From the NCBI GenBank assembly GCA_002798175.1, contig NWQL01000005.1, positions 107,891 to 167,470 on the forward strand: a stretch of 59,580 bases of DNA, written 5' to 3'. How positions within the stretch are numbered: the first letter of the stretch is position 1; each line of letters starts with the position of its first letter. Under the pieces are notes generated by a model that ran no database searches, had not been told where the DNA came from, and saw only the letters and a program-made list of their open reading frames with translations. The position numbers were made by a program, and so were the translations under genes. The DNA comes from Lysobacteraceae bacterium NML91-0213 (lineage in GTDB: Bacteria; Pseudomonadota; Gammaproteobacteria; Xanthomonadales; Xanthomonadaceae). Below are positions 8,955-20,519 of the stretch, one piece after another.

Positions 8955-9767
8955 TCAGCGCTGGCAGCCGGGACACCACGCGCTGGTGCGCTGGCCGATC
9001 AGCGCCTGCCGCAGCAGGCGCCCGCAGCGCCGGCAGGACATGCCCCCGCGGCCATAGACAGCGAGCTCCTGCTCGAAATAGCCCGGGGCGCCATCGGGAC
9101 TGATGAAGTCGCGCAGGGTGGTGCCGCCACGCTCGATGGCATGGCCGAGCACCGCCTTCACCGCGTCGGCCAGCAGCGCGTAGCGCTCGCGCGAGACCCG
9201 GCCGGCCGCGCGCAGCGGCGACACCCCGGCCATGAACAGCGCCTCGGCGGCATAGATGTTGCCCACGCCCACCACCACCGCCTGGTCCATCAGGAAGGTC
9301 TTGACCGGCGCCCTGCGGCCGCGCGAGAGCCGGTGCAGCCAGGCGCCGTCGAATGCGTCGGACAACGGCTCCGGGCCCAGCCCGGCGAGCAGCGGATGCA
9401 CCTCGCCGGCCGGCTGCCACAGCAGGCAGCCGAAGCGGCGCGGGTCGTTGAAGCGCAGCACGCGGCCGTCGTCGAGGCCGATGTCGACATGGTCGTGGGC
9501 ACGCAGCGGCGTGTCGGCCGGCAGTACGCGCAGGCTGCCGGACATGCCCAGGTGCAGCAGGGCGCTGCCGGGCGGGGTGTCCAGCAGCAGGTACTTGGCA
9601 CGGCGGCGCACGTTCTCCACCCGTTGCCCCGCAAGCCGCTGCGGCAGCTCCGGCGGGATCGGCCAGCGCAGGTCGGGCCGTCGCAGGGTGACCCCGGCGA
9701 TGGTGTGGCCGGCCACGTGCGGCAGCAGCCCGCGGCGGGTGGTTTCGACTTCGGGCAGCTCGGGCAT
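8955..9767 (-). CDS. mutM: Formamidopyrimidine-DNA glycosylase (Fpg/MutM)
   Basis: This 270-residue bifunctional glycosylase/AP lyase removes 8-oxoguanine and formamidopyrimidines in base-excision repair. The start at 9767 gives MPELPEVETTRRGLL, whose Pro2 (after Met removal the N-terminal proline) is the catalytic nucleophile and whose Glu3 is also catalytic. The C-terminus holds the zinc finger as CRRCG and CPGCQR, separated by 16 residues, with the conserved Q-R-x-T-S/A segment between them. Longer upstream readings of the frame are noise. Length is exactly typical. It is divergent from the desaturase gene, with 157 bp between starts. Confidence 0.95.
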   Translation of the reverse strand: MPELPEVETTRRGLLPHVAGHTIAGVTLRRPDLRWPIPPELPQRLAGQRVENVRRRAKYLLLDTPPGSALLHLGMSGSLRVLPADTPLRAHDHVDIGLDDGRVLRFNDPRRFGCLLWQPAGEVHPLLAGLGPEPLSDAFDGAWLHRLSRGRRAPVKTFLMDQAVVVGVGNIYAAEALFMAGVSPLRAAGRVSRERYALLADAVKAVLGHAIERGGTTLRDFISPDGAPGYFEQELAVYGRGGMSCRRCGRLLRQALIGQRTSAWCPGCQR

Positions 9768-9924
9768 GGGCAGGACCGGCAGGATTCCCCACCCGAGATG
9801 GGACCGCCCCGCAACGCCGGCAAGGCCTGCACGACGGTGTACCGGCCGCAACGTACGCCTGCGCAGGGATGGCATCGGCCCGGTGGCCGGCCCAAGATGG
9901 GCCCGGTCCCTCCCGTAGCGGTGC

Positions 9925-11127
9925 ATGCCTGTGCTCGATTTCCTTGCCGGTGGCCTCCTCCAGGCCGGTGTCTGGCCGCTGCTGGTGGTGTTCCTGGTCA
10001 CCACCCAGCTCACGATCTTCTCGGTCACCCTGTACCTGCATCGCAGCCAGGCGCATCGCGGCGTGGACTTCCACCCGGCGGTCGCGCATGTGTTCCGCGC
10101 CTGGACCTGGCTGTCGACCGGCATGGTGACCCGCGAGTGGGTGGCCATCCACCGCAAGCACCATGCGAAGTGCGAGACCGAGGAGGATCCGCACAGTCCG
10201 ATGCACAAGGGCATCGGCACGGTGTTCTGGCGTGGCGTGGAGCTGTACCGCGAGGCGCAGGCGCAGCGCGCCGACATCGAGCAGTACGGCAAGGGCTGCC
10301 CGCAGGACTGGATCGAGCGCCGGGTCTACACGCCGCATTCGTCGCTGGGCCCCACGCTGCTGCTGGTGGTGCTGTTCGCACTGTTCGGCGTGGCGGGTAT
10401 CGCGATGTGGGCGCTGCAGATGGCATGGATCCCGTTCTGGGCCGCGGGCGTGGTCAATGGCCTCGGCCACTGGTGGGGCTATCGCAACTTCGAAACCACC
10501 GATACCGCCACCAACCTGAGCCCGTGGGGCGTGTGGATCGGCGGCGAGGAGCTGCACAACAACCACCACGCATTTCCCAGCTCGGCGAAGTTCGCGCTGC
10601 GCCGCTTCGAGTTCGACATCGGCTGGGCGGTGATCCGCGCGCTGCAGGCGGTGGGGCTGGCGCGGGTGCTGCGCGTGGCGCCGTCGCTCGACGTGCGGCC
10701 GAACATCCACGTGCCCGATGCGGATACCGTGCGCGCGCTGCTGGCGCACCGCTTCCAGGCGATGACCGATTACCACCGCAACGTGATCAGGCCGGCGCTG
10801 CGCGAAGAGGCGCGCGCGGCCGGTGCCCGGGTGCGCGCACTGCTGCCACGGCGCCTGCGCAGGGCGCTGGCCGATGACGGCCGCTGGCTGCAGCCCGAGG
10901 CGCGCGAACATCTGCAGCAGTGGGTGCAACAGCGGCCGCGCATCCGCACGCTGGTGGAATACCGGGCCAGGCTTGCCGACGTGCTGGAGGCGCGCAGCCA
11001 CGATGCCGGCGAGCGCCTGCGCCGGCTGCAGGCCTGGTGCCAGGAGGCCGAAGCGTCCGGCATCCGCACCCTGCAGGACTATTCCGCGCGACTGAAGGGC
11101 TATGCCCTGCAGCCGGCGCGCGGCTGA
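9925..11127 (+). CDS. Fatty acid desaturase, stearoyl-CoA 9-desaturase type
   Basis: A 400-residue integral membrane di-iron desaturase that would put a cis double bond into acyl chains. All three histidine boxes are present: HRSQAH near residue 40, HRKHH near 77, and ELHNNHH near 210. Two hydrophobic hairpins surround them (LLVVFLVTTQLTIFSVTLYL and LLLVVLFALFGVAGIAMW). The final 150 residues or so form a charged, Arg-rich helical extension (repeated RALLPRRLRRAL and RVLEYR-like segments) that is longer than in the basic enzyme but seen in several proteobacterial homologues. It stands alone; the EF-hand gene overlaps its 3' end. Confidence 0.88.
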   Translation: MPVLDFLAGGLLQAGVWPLLVVFLVTTQLTIFSVTLYLHRSQAHRGVDFHPAVAHVFRAWTWLSTGMVTREWVAIHRKHHAKCETEEDPHSPMHKGIGTVFWRGVELYREAQAQRADIEQYGKGCPQDWIERRVYTPHSSLGPTLLLVVLFALFGVAGIAMWALQMAWIPFWAAGVVNGLGHWWGYRNFETTDTATNLSPWGVWIGGEELHNNHHAFPSSAKFALRRFEFDIGWAVIRALQAVGLARVLRVAPSLDVRPNIHVPDADTVRALLAHRFQAMTDYHRNVIRPALREEARAAGARVRALLPRRLRRALADDGRWLQPEAREHLQQWVQQRPRIRTLVEYRARLADVLEARSHDAGERLRRLQAWCQEAEASGIRTLQDYSARLKGYALQPARG

Positions 11128-11491
11128 GGCGGCGGTGCGACTTCGATCCGGCCCGGGCGCGGGCCTGTGCCTGGCGGCCTGCGTGCTGCTGGTCGCAGCA
11201 GGCGCGGCATCGGCGCAGGTCACCGCCACCGGCGACTACCTGTCGCGCATGGACAGCGACAGCGATGGCCGGGTCTCGCTGGCCGAGTACCAGGCTTGGA
11301 TGCTGTATGCGTTCGAGCGCATGGATGCCAACGGCGATGGCCGGCTCGACCCGGGCGAACAGCCCGGCGGCCGGGCCGCGCTGCTGACCCGCGAGGCCTA
11401 CCTTGCGCGGCTGGCGGAGCGCTTCAACCGCCAGGACGCCAACCGCGACGGCTACCTCGACACCCGCGAACTGGCCGCGCCGCCGCTGTAG
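11102..11491 (+). CDS. Exported EF-hand calcium-binding protein
   Basis: A 129-residue protein with a signal sequence (LAACVLLVAAGAASA, cleavage likely after ASAQ) and three EF-hand loops: DSDSDGRVSLAEY, DANGDGRLDPGE and DANRDGYLDTREL, each with acidic residues at the calcium-coordinating positions 1, 3, 5 and 12. It should bind calcium in the periplasm; no enzymatic domain is present. The frame overlaps the desaturase end by 26 bp from the ATG at 11102; a GTG at 11135 immediately before the signal peptide core would reduce the overlap to none and is a plausible true start. Confidence 0.8.
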   Translation: MPCSRRAAEAAVRLRSGPGAGLCLAACVLLVAAGAASAQVTATGDYLSRMDSDSDGRVSLAEYQAWMLYAFERMDANGDGRLDPGEQPGGRAALLTREAYLARLAERFNRQDANRDGYLDTRELAAPPL

Positions 11492-11606
11492 CGCCCGGTC
11501 AGGCGGATCACCCGTGCCGCCCGGCGTCCTGCCACGGTGTGGACTTCCGTGCCGGTGACCGCAGGACCGTCGACGACGGACCTGCAGCGGCCGCGTGGCC
11601 AGCGGC

Positions 11607-12254
11607 TCAGCGTGCCTCGACGCGCGCGGGGCGGCTACCGGTCAGTGCCGGCACCACGCCTGCGCGCAACGCCAGCCAGCACAGGGCGACGGTGGTGGCG
11701 TCGCCCAACGCGCTGTGCCGGCCCAGCACCGGTATCCCCAGCGCGCCGGCGATGGCGCCGAAGGACAGGTCCGCGGGCGTCCCGGGGCGTGCGCGCAGCG
11801 CGCGGGTGGCGAAGGCATCGGCCAGCTCCACCCGCGCGTTGGGTAGCGGGAAGCCGGTGATCGCGCGCACGTGCGGGGCGAGCATCGCGAGGTCGAAGCG
11901 CAGGTTGTAGCCGAGCAGCCGGCGACTGCCCAGCCACTGCAGCAACTCGCGCACCGCGGGCGTGACCGACATGCCGGTGCCGGCCTCGTCCGGGGTGATG
12001 CGGTGGTGGCGGATCGATTCGATGCCGAAGTCGCGGTCGGGGCGGATGCGCCGCTCGAAACGCTCCGACAGCCACACCCGGCCATCGCGCACGGGGACCG
12101 CGGCCAGGCTGAGCATGTGGTCCTGGCGCGGATCGAGGCCGGTGGTCTGGAGGTCGAGGCTGACCCACTCGCCAGCAGGCGGGCGCTGCAGCAGCCCGGC
12201 CCACGGGCCGTGCCCGTGCCGGCGTCGCAGCCACCAGCGCTGCAGCGCATCCAT
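11607..12254 (-). CDS. DnaQ-like 3'-5' exonuclease with altered first motif
   Basis: A 215-residue protein of the DEDD exonuclease family. Motif I reads SLDLQTTGLD (residues 32-41), motif II YNLRFDLAML, and motif III HSALGDATT. In the family motif I is D-x-E; here the glutamate codon is CAG (Gln36), so one metal ligand is replaced. Its ATG overlaps the stop of the upstream DUF294 gene (TGATG), so they are translationally coupled. This exonuclease plus cNMP/CBS/DUF294 pair is a common neighbour of SSS symporters and acetyl-CoA synthetase in gammaproteobacteria, as it is here. Its role in that context is unclear; loss of activity is an inference. Confidence 0.82.
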   Translation of the reverse strand: MDALQRWWLRRRHGHGPWAGLLQRPPAGEWVSLDLQTTGLDPRQDHMLSLAAVPVRDGRVWLSERFERRIRPDRDFGIESIRHHRITPDEAGTGMSVTPAVRELLQWLGSRRLLGYNLRFDLAMLAPHVRAITGFPLPNARVELADAFATRALRARPGTPADLSFGAIAGALGIPVLGRHSALGDATTVALCWLALRAGVVPALTGSRPARVEAR

Positions 12255-14068
12255 CAGTCGGGCAGGTGGAACGCGCGGCGCACGTGGTCGCGGAACTCCT
12301 TGACCACCCGCAGCGCATCGCGCAGCAGTTCGCGGTCGAGCCGGCCCAGGCCGCCGGTGTCGACATGGTTGTCCGGCGCCCGGCCATGGTCGAGCGCGGC
12401 CAGCTGCGCTTCCAGGCGCATGCGCTGGAACACGTCGAGCGCCTGCGGCAGGTCGCGGCCCAGTGCCTGCGGCAACCGGCCTGCCGCGACCAGCGCCTCG
12501 CAGCGCTCGATGCTGCCGGTGGCGCGGATGCCGTGGTGCAGGGCCAGGCAGCGCAGCCCGTGCACGACCGGGAAGATCGCGCCCTTCTTGAGGTCGATGC
12601 CGTGCGCATCGCCACGCATGCGGCCGAAGAAGGTCAACGGGGTCTCGAAGCGCAGGGCGGCGCCGGCGAGATGGTGCATCAGGATCTCGTCGCGTCCCAG
12701 CGCCATCAGCGCGTCCTTGACCGGGGCGAACAGCGCCGGGTTGCCGGCGACGGGCCGCGCGTCGAGCGCGATCGACAGGTCGAGCGCGCTGGCGCCGCCG
12801 TGGTCGTGGCGCCAGTGGCCGATCCGCGCCTGCCACTGCGACACGCTGAGCCGCCAGTGCGGGTTGTCGACCATCACCCGCCCCGGGCAGGGCGGGTAAC
12901 CGGCCTGCGCCAGCGCCTGGCTGAAGCGCGCCATCGCCGCTTCCATGCCCGGCCAGTCGAGATGGTCGGCCACCACCAGTGCGTTGTCCTGGTCGGTGCG
13001 CACCAGCTGTTCGCGCCGGCCCTCGCTGCCCATCACCAGCAGGCACACGTGCGCGCGCATCTCCTCCGGCACTACCAGGTCGAAGATCTGCGCCATCACC
13101 CGGCCGTTGAGCGCGCTGACCAGCTGCATCAGGTCGGGCATGCGCACGCCCTGGCGTGACAGCCCGCGGATCAGCGCGTGCACGCCGTCGGCGGCGCGGG
13201 TGATGGCCTCGAGGCTGCGCGCCCGCGCCAGGCGCAGGCCGATCAGGTGGGAGTGGCTGGCGAAGTGCGACAGCACCTCGGCGATTCCCAGGGTGCCGTG
13301 GATGTCGCCGTCGCCGCCGCGCACCACCACGCGCTCGACCCGGTGTTCGGTCATGGCCGCCATCGCCTGGAACAGCGCGTCGCCCGGCGCCACGCACAGC
13401 AGCGGCCGGTTGGCGAGCGGCCCCACCGGTGCGTCCAGCGGCAGGCGCTCGAGCGCAAGGGCTTCGAGCAGGTCGGTGCGGGTGACGATGCCGGGGCCCA
13501 CATGGGCGGGATCGTCCACCAGCAGGCAGTCCACCCTGCGCTCGCGCAGTACGCGGGTGGCCTCGGCCACCGGCAGCGTGGAAGCGACGCGCACCGCCGG
13601 CGCGAGGTCGGCATCGCCCACCCGGGTGGCGAGCTCCGGTGACCAGGTACGCGCCGACGCGACGAGCCGGCCCTTGGTGGCCAGGCCTTCGTTGAACCAG
13701 GCGGCGAAGCGCGGGTAGTCGTCGATCAGCCGGCGGAATACCGCAGCGGGGATCAGGAACGCCAGGCACTCGCCGTCGGTGCGGTAGGTCAGGCGCGCGC
13801 GCCCGGCCATCACCGCCCAGGCGCCGAACACATCGCCGGGGCCGTAGTCGGCGAAATGCGCCTCGCCCCCGCCGGCGCGCGGCTGGTACGCATGCACGCG
13901 GCCCTTCAGCAGCACGAACGCGTGCGGCGAGGCCTGGCCGGCCTCGATCAGGGTGGCGCCGGGGCCATGGAAGCCGAGGTCGACGCTTGCGGCCAGGCGC
14001 GCGCGGCCGGCGGCGTCGAGGAGGTCGAAGGGTGGCTGGTCGAGGTCGAGGCCGGGCACCGCGTCCAT
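12254..14068 (-). CDS. Cyclic nucleotide-binding / CBS / DUF294 nucleotidyltransferase-like protein
   Basis: A 604-residue signalling protein. An N-terminal cNMP-binding domain (about 20-140; PGDVFGAWAVMAGRARLTYRT) is followed by a pair of CBS domains (about 160-280; LLVDDPAHVGPGIVTRTDLLEAL and ERVVVRGGDGDIHGTLGIAEV), then a DUF294 nucleotidyltransferase-like domain whose G-S-E-G-R-R-E motif lies near 343-350 with D-Q-D-N following, and a C-terminal substrate-binding helical domain. The fold is that of GlnD/GlnE-type nucleotidyltransferases, suggesting protein modification in response to nucleotides. It is the first gene of a two-gene operon with the exonuclease, next to the acetate transporter cluster. 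Its substrate is unknown. Confidence 0.87.
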   Translation of the reverse strand: MDAVPGLDLDQPPFDLLDAAGRARLAASVDLGFHGPGATLIEAGQASPHAFVLLKGRVHAYQPRAGGGEAHFADYGPGDVFGAWAVMAGRARLTYRTDGECLAFLIPAAVFRRLIDDYPRFAAWFNEGLATKGRLVASARTWSPELATRVGDADLAPAVRVASTLPVAEATRVLRERRVDCLLVDDPAHVGPGIVTRTDLLEALALERLPLDAPVGPLANRPLLCVAPGDALFQAMAAMTEHRVERVVVRGGDGDIHGTLGIAEVLSHFASHSHLIGLRLARARSLEAITRAADGVHALIRGLSRQGVRMPDLMQLVSALNGRVMAQIFDLVVPEEMRAHVCLLVMGSEGRREQLVRTDQDNALVVADHLDWPGMEAAMARFSQALAQAGYPPCPGRVMVDNPHWRLSVSQWQARIGHWRHDHGGASALDLSIALDARPVAGNPALFAPVKDALMALGRDEILMHHLAGAALRFETPLTFFGRMRGDAHGIDLKKGAIFPVVHGLRCLALHHGIRATGSIERCEALVAAGRLPQALGRDLPQALDVFQRMRLEAQLAALDHGRAPDNHVDTGGLGRLDRELLRDALRVVKEFRDHVRRAFHLPD

Positions 14069-14122
14069 TGCGTCAGCCGGTCGCGGTCGCCGCTGCGATG
14101 CGGCACGTGGAGTGTTGGCGAC

Positions 14123-14641
14123 TCAGCGCGCGCATGCGGTGCGCAGCACGCGGTCGTCGGCCGGCAGCGCGGTCCAGCGCGCGTTGGGCAGGCTGCCATC
14201 GGCGGCGAATTCGACGCCATCGAGGAGGTCGGCACGGCGGTGGCGTTCGCAGTCGTAGACCACGCCGAACTGGCGGGTGGGTTCCCAGCGCCCGGCAAGG
14301 ATGACCCGGGTCAGCACCTGGCCCGGTGCGTCGGCATGGTGGCGGTCGAAGCGGCGGTCCACCGCGATCAGGCGGTTGGTCAGCGGCACCACGTAGGTCC
14401 AGGGCCGGTACCAGGAGCGGACCTGGTTGGTGGAGGCGACCTCCACGCCGTCGGGAAAGGTGCGCTGCGTGCGTTCGAACCACGAGTATTCGAGCCAGAC
14501 CGCCATCAGCAGCATGCCGGCACCGGCCGCGGCCGGCACGATCCAGCCGGGCAGGCGCCGGCGCAGCGCGATGTTGAGCGTGAGCGCGATGCCCGCCAGG
14601 CCGAAGCCGGCGGCGATGATGGCGATGAACTCCAGCAGCAT
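14123..14641 (-). CDS. Small membrane-anchored protein of unknown function
   Basis: A 172-residue protein with two hydrophobic helices at about residues 3-24 (FIAIIAAGFGLAGIALTL) and 32-50 (WIVPAAAGAGMLLMAVWLEY), followed by a soluble domain of about 120 residues with conserved-looking YRPWTYVVPLTNRLIAVDR and a CERHRRADLLDG segment. I do not recognise the family by name, though similar proteins occur next to this symporter locus in xanthomonads. It lies between the DUF294 gene and the symporter on the same strand; 129 bp and a terminator hairpin separate it from the symporter. Confidence 0.7.
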   Translation of the reverse strand: MLLEFIAIIAAGFGLAGIALTLNIALRRRLPGWIVPAAAGAGMLLMAVWLEYSWFERTQRTFPDGVEVASTNQVRSWYRPWTYVVPLTNRLIAVDRRFDRHHADAPGQVLTRVILAGRWEPTRQFGVVYDCERHRRADLLDGVEFAADGSLPNARWTALPADDRVLRTACAR

Positions 14642-14719
14642 GGACGCTCCCCGTGCGTAGGCGGTTGGACTGGCGGTCGATTGTAGTCAGCGGCCGGGCA
14701 TGCGATCGGCCCTGAAACG

Positions 14720-14753
14720 AGCGGCCCGCCCCTGTTGCCGGGAGCGGGCCGCC
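14720..14753 (-). terminator. Terminator after the symporter gene
   Basis: A perfect 9-bp stem (GCGGCCCGC with GCGGGCCGC) lies 18 bp beyond the symporter stop and is followed on the minus strand by TCGTTTC. It is placed to end the DUF4212-symporter transcript. Confidence 0.6.
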
Positions 14754-14770
14754 GTGTCACTGCATCACGG

Positions 14771-16546
14771 TCAGTGCGCGATGGCCTCGCCCGCGCCACG
14801 CGGCACGCGGATGTCCTCGACCAGGTGCTGGATATGCTCCGGTACCGGGGCGGTCAGCTTCATCGTGATGTAGGCCACGATGAAGTTGATGACCGCGCCG
14901 ACTGCGCCGAACGCCAGCGGCGAGATGCCGAACAGCCAGTTGTCGGGCGTATCGGCCAGCATGTTGGTCCCCGCGATGAAGAACCAGCCCTTGTAGGTGA
15001 ACAGGTACACGCTGGTGGACGCCAGCCCGGCCAGCATGCCCGCCACTGCGCCGGCGGAGTTCATGCGGGTGGAGAAGATGCCCATCATGATCGCCGGGAA
15101 CAGCGAGCTGGCGGCGAGGCCGAATGCGAACGCCACTGTCTGCGCGGCGAATCCCGGTGGATTCATGCCCAGCCATGTCGCGACCACGATCGCGGCCGCC
15201 ATCGACACGCGCGCGGCGAGAAGCTCGCCCTTTTCACTGATGTCCGGCTTGAACGTGCGTTTGATGAGGTCATGGCTGACCGCCGAGGAGATCGCCAGCA
15301 GCAGGCCCGCCGCGGTCGACAGCGCCGCTGCAAGGCCGCCGGCCGCGATCAGCGCGATGACCCAGCCGGGCAGCTGCGCGATCTCCGGGTTGGCCAGCAC
15401 GAGGATGTCCTGGTTGAAGGTGACCATCTCGTTGCCCTGCCAGCCGCGCTCGGCGGCGACCGCCGCGAACTCGGGGCTTGCCTCGTTGTAGGACTGGATC
15501 ATGCCGTCGCCGTTCTTGTCCTCGAACGCCAGCAGGCCGGTCTGTTCCCAGTTGTGCATCCAGTCCGGGCGGGCCTCGTAGGTCAGCGATTCGGCCGCGC
15601 GCGTGCCTTCCGGGTAGATCGTGGTCAGGATATTCAGGCGCGCCATCGCACCGACCGCCGGGGCCACCGTGTAGAGCAGGGCGATGAACACCAGCGCCCA
15701 CCCCGCCGACCGGCGCGCGTCCGACACCTTGGGCACGGTGAAGAAGCGGATGATCACGTGCGGCAGGCCCGCGGTACCGACCATCAGCGACAGCGTGAAC
15801 AGCGTCATGTTGAGGGTGGAATCGTGCAGCCCGGTGTAGTCGTTGAAGCCCAGGTCCACCAGGATCTGGTCGAGCCTGGCCAGCAGCGGCATGCCCGATT
15901 CGGTATGGGTCGAGAACAGGCCCAGCTGCGGGATCGGGTTGCCGGTGAGCTGCAGCGAGATGAACACCGCCGGGATCGTGTAGGCGATGATCAGCACGAT
16001 GTACTGCGCGACCTGGGTGTAGGTGATGCCCTTCATGCCGCCCAGCACCGCGTACACGAACACCACCGCCGAGGCGATCAGGAGCCCGGTGTTGGTGTCG
16101 ACCTCGAGGAAGCGCGAGAACGCAACGCCCGCACCGGTCATCTGCCCGATCACGTAGGTGATCGAGATCATCAGCAGCGCCGCCACCGCCACCAGCCGGG
16201 CGGTGCGGCTGTAGTAACGGTCACCGATGAAGTCCGGCACGGTGAAGCGGCCGAACTTGCGCAGGTACGGCGCCAGCAGCATCGCCAGCAGCACGTAGCC
16301 GCCGGTCCAGCCCATGAGGTAGGCCGAATTGCCGTAAGCGACGAAGGCGATCAGGCCGGCCATCGAGATGAACGATGCCGCCGACATCCAGTCGGCCGCG
16401 GTGGCCATGCCGTTCATGACCGGGTTGACGCTGCGCCCGGCGGCGTAGAACTCCGACGTCGAGGCCGCGCGTGCCCAGATCGCGATCGCGATGTAGAGCA
16501 GGAACGATCCGCCGACGAAGATGAGGTTGAGAGTGAACTGGTCCAT
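14771..16546 (-). CDS. Sodium:solute symporter, VC_2705 subfamily (probable acetate/carboxylate uptake)
   Basis: A 591-residue SSS-family transporter with about 13 transmembrane helices, beginning [18 protein letters not shown]. The conserved [24 protein letters not shown] segment and [17 protein letters not shown] are characteristic of the ActP-like branch whose members are paired with a DUF4212 small subunit; that gene lies 9 bp upstream. A non-membrane insertion near residues 320-380 ([22 protein letters not shown], Asp-rich) is present. The neighbours (DcaP-like porin, acetyl-CoA synthetase, CrbS/CrbR-like regulators) point to uptake of acetate or a similar short carboxylate; the substrate itself cannot be read from the sequence. 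Confidence 0.9.
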   Translation of the reverse strand: MDQFTLNLIFVGGSFLLYIAIAIWARAASTSEFYAAGRSVNPVMNGMATAADWMSAASFISMAGLIAFVAYGNSAYLMGWTGGYVLLAMLLAPYLRKFGRFTVPDFIGDRYYSRTARLVAVAALLMISITYVIGQMTGAGVAFSRFLEVDTNTGLLIASAVVFVYAVLGGMKGITYTQVAQYIVLIIAYTIPAVFISLQLTGNPIPQLGLFSTHTESGMPLLARLDQILVDLGFNDYTGLHDSTLNMTLFTLSLMVGTAGLPHVIIRFFTVPKVSDARRSAGWALVFIALLYTVAPAVGAMARLNILTTIYPEGTRAAESLTYEARPDWMHNWEQTGLLAFEDKNGDGMIQSYNEASPEFAAVAAERGWQGNEMVTFNQDILVLANPEIAQLPGWVIALIAAGGLAAALSTAAGLLLAISSAVSHDLIKRTFKPDISEKGELLAARVSMAAAIVVATWLGMNPPGFAAQTVAFAFGLAASSLFPAIMMGIFSTRMNSAGAVAGMLAGLASTSVYLFTYKGWFFIAGTNMLADTPDNWLFGISPLAFGAVGAVINFIVAYITMKLTAPVPEHIQHLVEDIRVPRGAGEAIAH

Positions 16547-16555
16547 GGTCGCCCC

Positions 16556-16816
16556 TTAGTCTTCGTGCACGTCGTACTCGCGATCGAGCCGGTTCATGTA
16601 CCAGGTGTAGAAGAAGATGAGCGCGATGAAGGTCAGGATCGACCCCTGCTGCGCGAACCAGAAGCCGAGGTCGGTGCCGCCGACGCGGATGCCCGCCAGC
16701 AGCGGGCGCAGGATGATGCCGAACCCGTAGGACACCAGCGCCCAGATCGACATGCAGATCCAGATGATCCGCAGGTTGGCCTTCCAGTAGTTCGCGGCCG
16801 TCTTGTCGAGTGTCAT
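16556..16816 (-). CDS. DUF4212 small subunit of the sodium/solute symporter
   Basis: An 86-residue membrane protein with two helices ([20 protein letters not shown] and [19 protein letters not shown]) joined by a short loop containing [13 protein letters not shown], the signature of DUF4212. The start at 16816 gives [15 protein letters not shown], typical for the family; longer readings are not. It ends 9 bp before the large symporter subunit, so they form one operon and presumably one complex. The C-terminal [11 protein letters not shown] tail is cytoplasmic. Confidence 0.92.
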   Translation of the reverse strand: MTLDKTAANYWKANLRIIWICMSIWALVSYGFGIILRPLLAGIRVGGTDLGFWFAQQGSILTFIALIFFYTWYMNRLDREYDVHED

Positions 16817-16933
16817 GCGAGGTCCCCCTGTGGCAGGTGTGGCCGGTGCTGGCCGGGATATGGATGGCGCCACCGGTGCGGCGGCGGAGTGCAGGTTGCT
16901 TGCATCCTCTTGGGTCTCCGTGACGGGACGGAT

Positions 16934-16957
16934 CGCGCGTGCCGGGTGGCACGCGCG
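16934..16957 (-). terminator. Hairpin after the porin gene
   Basis: A perfect 10-bp stem (CGCGCGTGCC with GGCACGCGCG, loop GGGT) lies 6 bp past the porin stop codon. There is no T-run after it, so termination is possible but not certain. Confidence 0.5.
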
Positions 16958-16963
16958 TGCGGA

Positions 16964-18352
16964 TCAGAACGTGTAGCGGGCCATCGTGTGCAGCCGGATC
17001 AGCTCGCCATCGACGCCGGATTCGAGCGTGCGCTCGCCCCAGATCGCCTCCACGCCGAGGTCGAGCTTCGGATACGGCGTCCAGATCAGGTTGGCGTGCC
17101 AGGACTGCACCTTGCGCGTCACGCCGGGACCGGTCCAGGCGGTCTCGTTGTCCCATTGCGAACGGGCGTGGTAGAGGTTGCCGCGCACGCGGCCGTTGAA
17201 GACGTGGCGCAGGCCCACGTAGCCCGCCCAGCCGCCGAGTGCATCGATGTCGCCATTGGCATCGAGCATGGCGTCCTGCTGGATCGTGGCCAGGCCGATG
17301 TAGCGGCCGATGCCTTCGCCGCCGGAGAGCTGGTAGCGCAGGTCGGTGGCGTCGCCCATCTTCACCAGGCCGCTCACCGTGGCACCGAAGCCGGTGTCGG
17401 TGCTGTCGGCGCCGGCTACCGGCTCGTACTTCAGCTGGCGCGCCATGCCGGCGACGCTGAAGTGGCCCCAGTCGGCCTTGTGGGTGTAGCGGGCGATGAC
17501 GTCGGGCATCGCGCTGTTGTCGCCGGCGATCACCCGCGGCGCGCCGTTGAGCGGCTGCACGGTGGTCTCCGGGCTTTCCAGCGACACCGTCCACGGCCCG
17601 CTGGTGTAGCGCAGCTGCGGCTGGCGCACGAACACCACCGCGTCGGTGGGGCCGACGAAGTCCACCGCATCGATGAGCGCGGCGGTGTCCATGAAGTTCG
17701 ACCAGGTCTGGCCGGCCAGCCAGTTGTTCCAGGTCACGTAGGCGTGGCGCAGGGTGGCGCCGTAGGTATTGGTGGCCGCGGTGTTGCCGAGCGAGCCACC
17801 GAAGAAGTCGAGCTCAAGCCGCGCGCCCAGCCTGTCGCCGGAGTCGAGCGTGGTGCTGGCGTCCAGCCACAGGCGCGAGAACTTCATGTGCGCGTCGGAA
17901 TACGTTTCGGGTCCGTCGCCGCCGACCGGGATCGCGCCGGGCACGTAGAAGTCGCGCCCGGCGGTGCCCTTGCCGATGTCGCCATCGGTGGTTTTCGTGG
18001 CCATGGCGTCCATGCGGATCATCCCGCCGACGGTGAACACCGTGCCGGGGTTGGCCTGCGGCGTGATGGTGGTGGCCTGGATCGGCGCGCTTCCGGCCGG
18101 GACCGTCGCGCGTGCCGGCGCTGCGGGTTGCGCGGACTGCGCGGTGCGCACTTCCTGCACCTCGGTGGCGGTCTGCTGCTGCTGCGACAGCAGTGCCTGC
18201 ACCTGCGCTTCGAGCTGCGCGATGCGTGCCTCGAGTTCCTGTTCCTTTGCCGTCTGTGCCGAGGCCAGGCCGGGTGCCGACAGCGCGAGCGCGGTCGTGG
18301 TGGCGAGCGCGAGCAACCGCGGTCGCAACGGACGGTGGTGGTTCGGTTTCAT
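16964..18352 (-). CDS. DcaP-like trimeric outer membrane porin
   Basis: A 462-residue outer membrane protein. A signal peptide ([20 protein letters not shown]) is followed by a coiled coil of about 40 residues ([21 protein letters not shown]), which in DcaP-type porins sits in the periplasm and helps trimer formation. The rest is a beta-barrel rich in alternating aromatic residues, and the chain ends with a C-terminal Phe (HTMARYTF), the usual barrel-assembly signal. It is transcribed toward the symporter genes and divergently from acetyl-CoA synthetase. DcaP porins take up dicarboxylates and related small anions, which fits the cluster; the exact solute is inferred. Confidence 0.88.
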   Translation of the reverse strand: MKPNHHRPLRPRLLALATTTALALSAPGLASAQTAKEQELEARIAQLEAQVQALLSQQQQTATEVQEVRTAQSAQPAAPARATVPAGSAPIQATTITPQANPGTVFTVGGMIRMDAMATKTTDGDIGKGTAGRDFYVPGAIPVGGDGPETYSDAHMKFSRLWLDASTTLDSGDRLGARLELDFFGGSLGNTAATNTYGATLRHAYVTWNNWLAGQTWSNFMDTAALIDAVDFVGPTDAVVFVRQPQLRYTSGPWTVSLESPETTVQPLNGAPRVIAGDNSAMPDVIARYTHKADWGHFSVAGMARQLKYEPVAGADSTDTGFGATVSGLVKMGDATDLRYQLSGGEGIGRYIGLATIQQDAMLDANGDIDALGGWAGYVGLRHVFNGRVRGNLYHARSQWDNETAWTGPGVTRKVQSWHANLIWTPYPKLDLGVEAIWGERTLESGVDGELIRLHTMARYTF

Positions 18353-18465
18353 GCTCCCTCCCAGGATGCGGACCGGACCGCAGGCGGACCGGGCGCAGCC
18401 GAGCCTGCGCGCGGCCAGCGGGAGCGCCAATACACCATTGGTCGTAGGTGGGCCGGGCTTAGACC

Positions 18466-18487
18466 AACGTCTAAGCCGGCGCCGGGA
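18466..18487. promoter_or_regulatory. Palindromic candidate operator between porin and acs
   Basis: The 180-bp divergent region between the porin and acetyl-CoA synthetase starts contains GGCTTAGAC-CAAC-GTCTAAGCC, a perfect 9-bp inverted repeat. About 35 bp to its left is a second, weaker repeat (CCAAT, spacer, ATTGG). Its position suits a site for the CrbR-like regulator encoded just downstream of acs, but the binding protein is an inference. Confidence 0.45.
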
Positions 18488-18532
18488 TGGATGCGGCACA
18501 CTTCCGGGCCAAGGTCCTTTCCGGAGTGCGCC

Positions 18533-20488
<1,956 letters not shown>

Positions 20489-20519
20489 CGCCCGCTGCAG
20501 CCACCAGGCACCCGCCCGC

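Noticed and set aside
14735..18532. N-terminal 1266 codons of a 1917-codon plus-strand frame ending with acs
   Set aside because: Only the part from 18533 is Acs; the rest is antisense to the symporter and porin genes.
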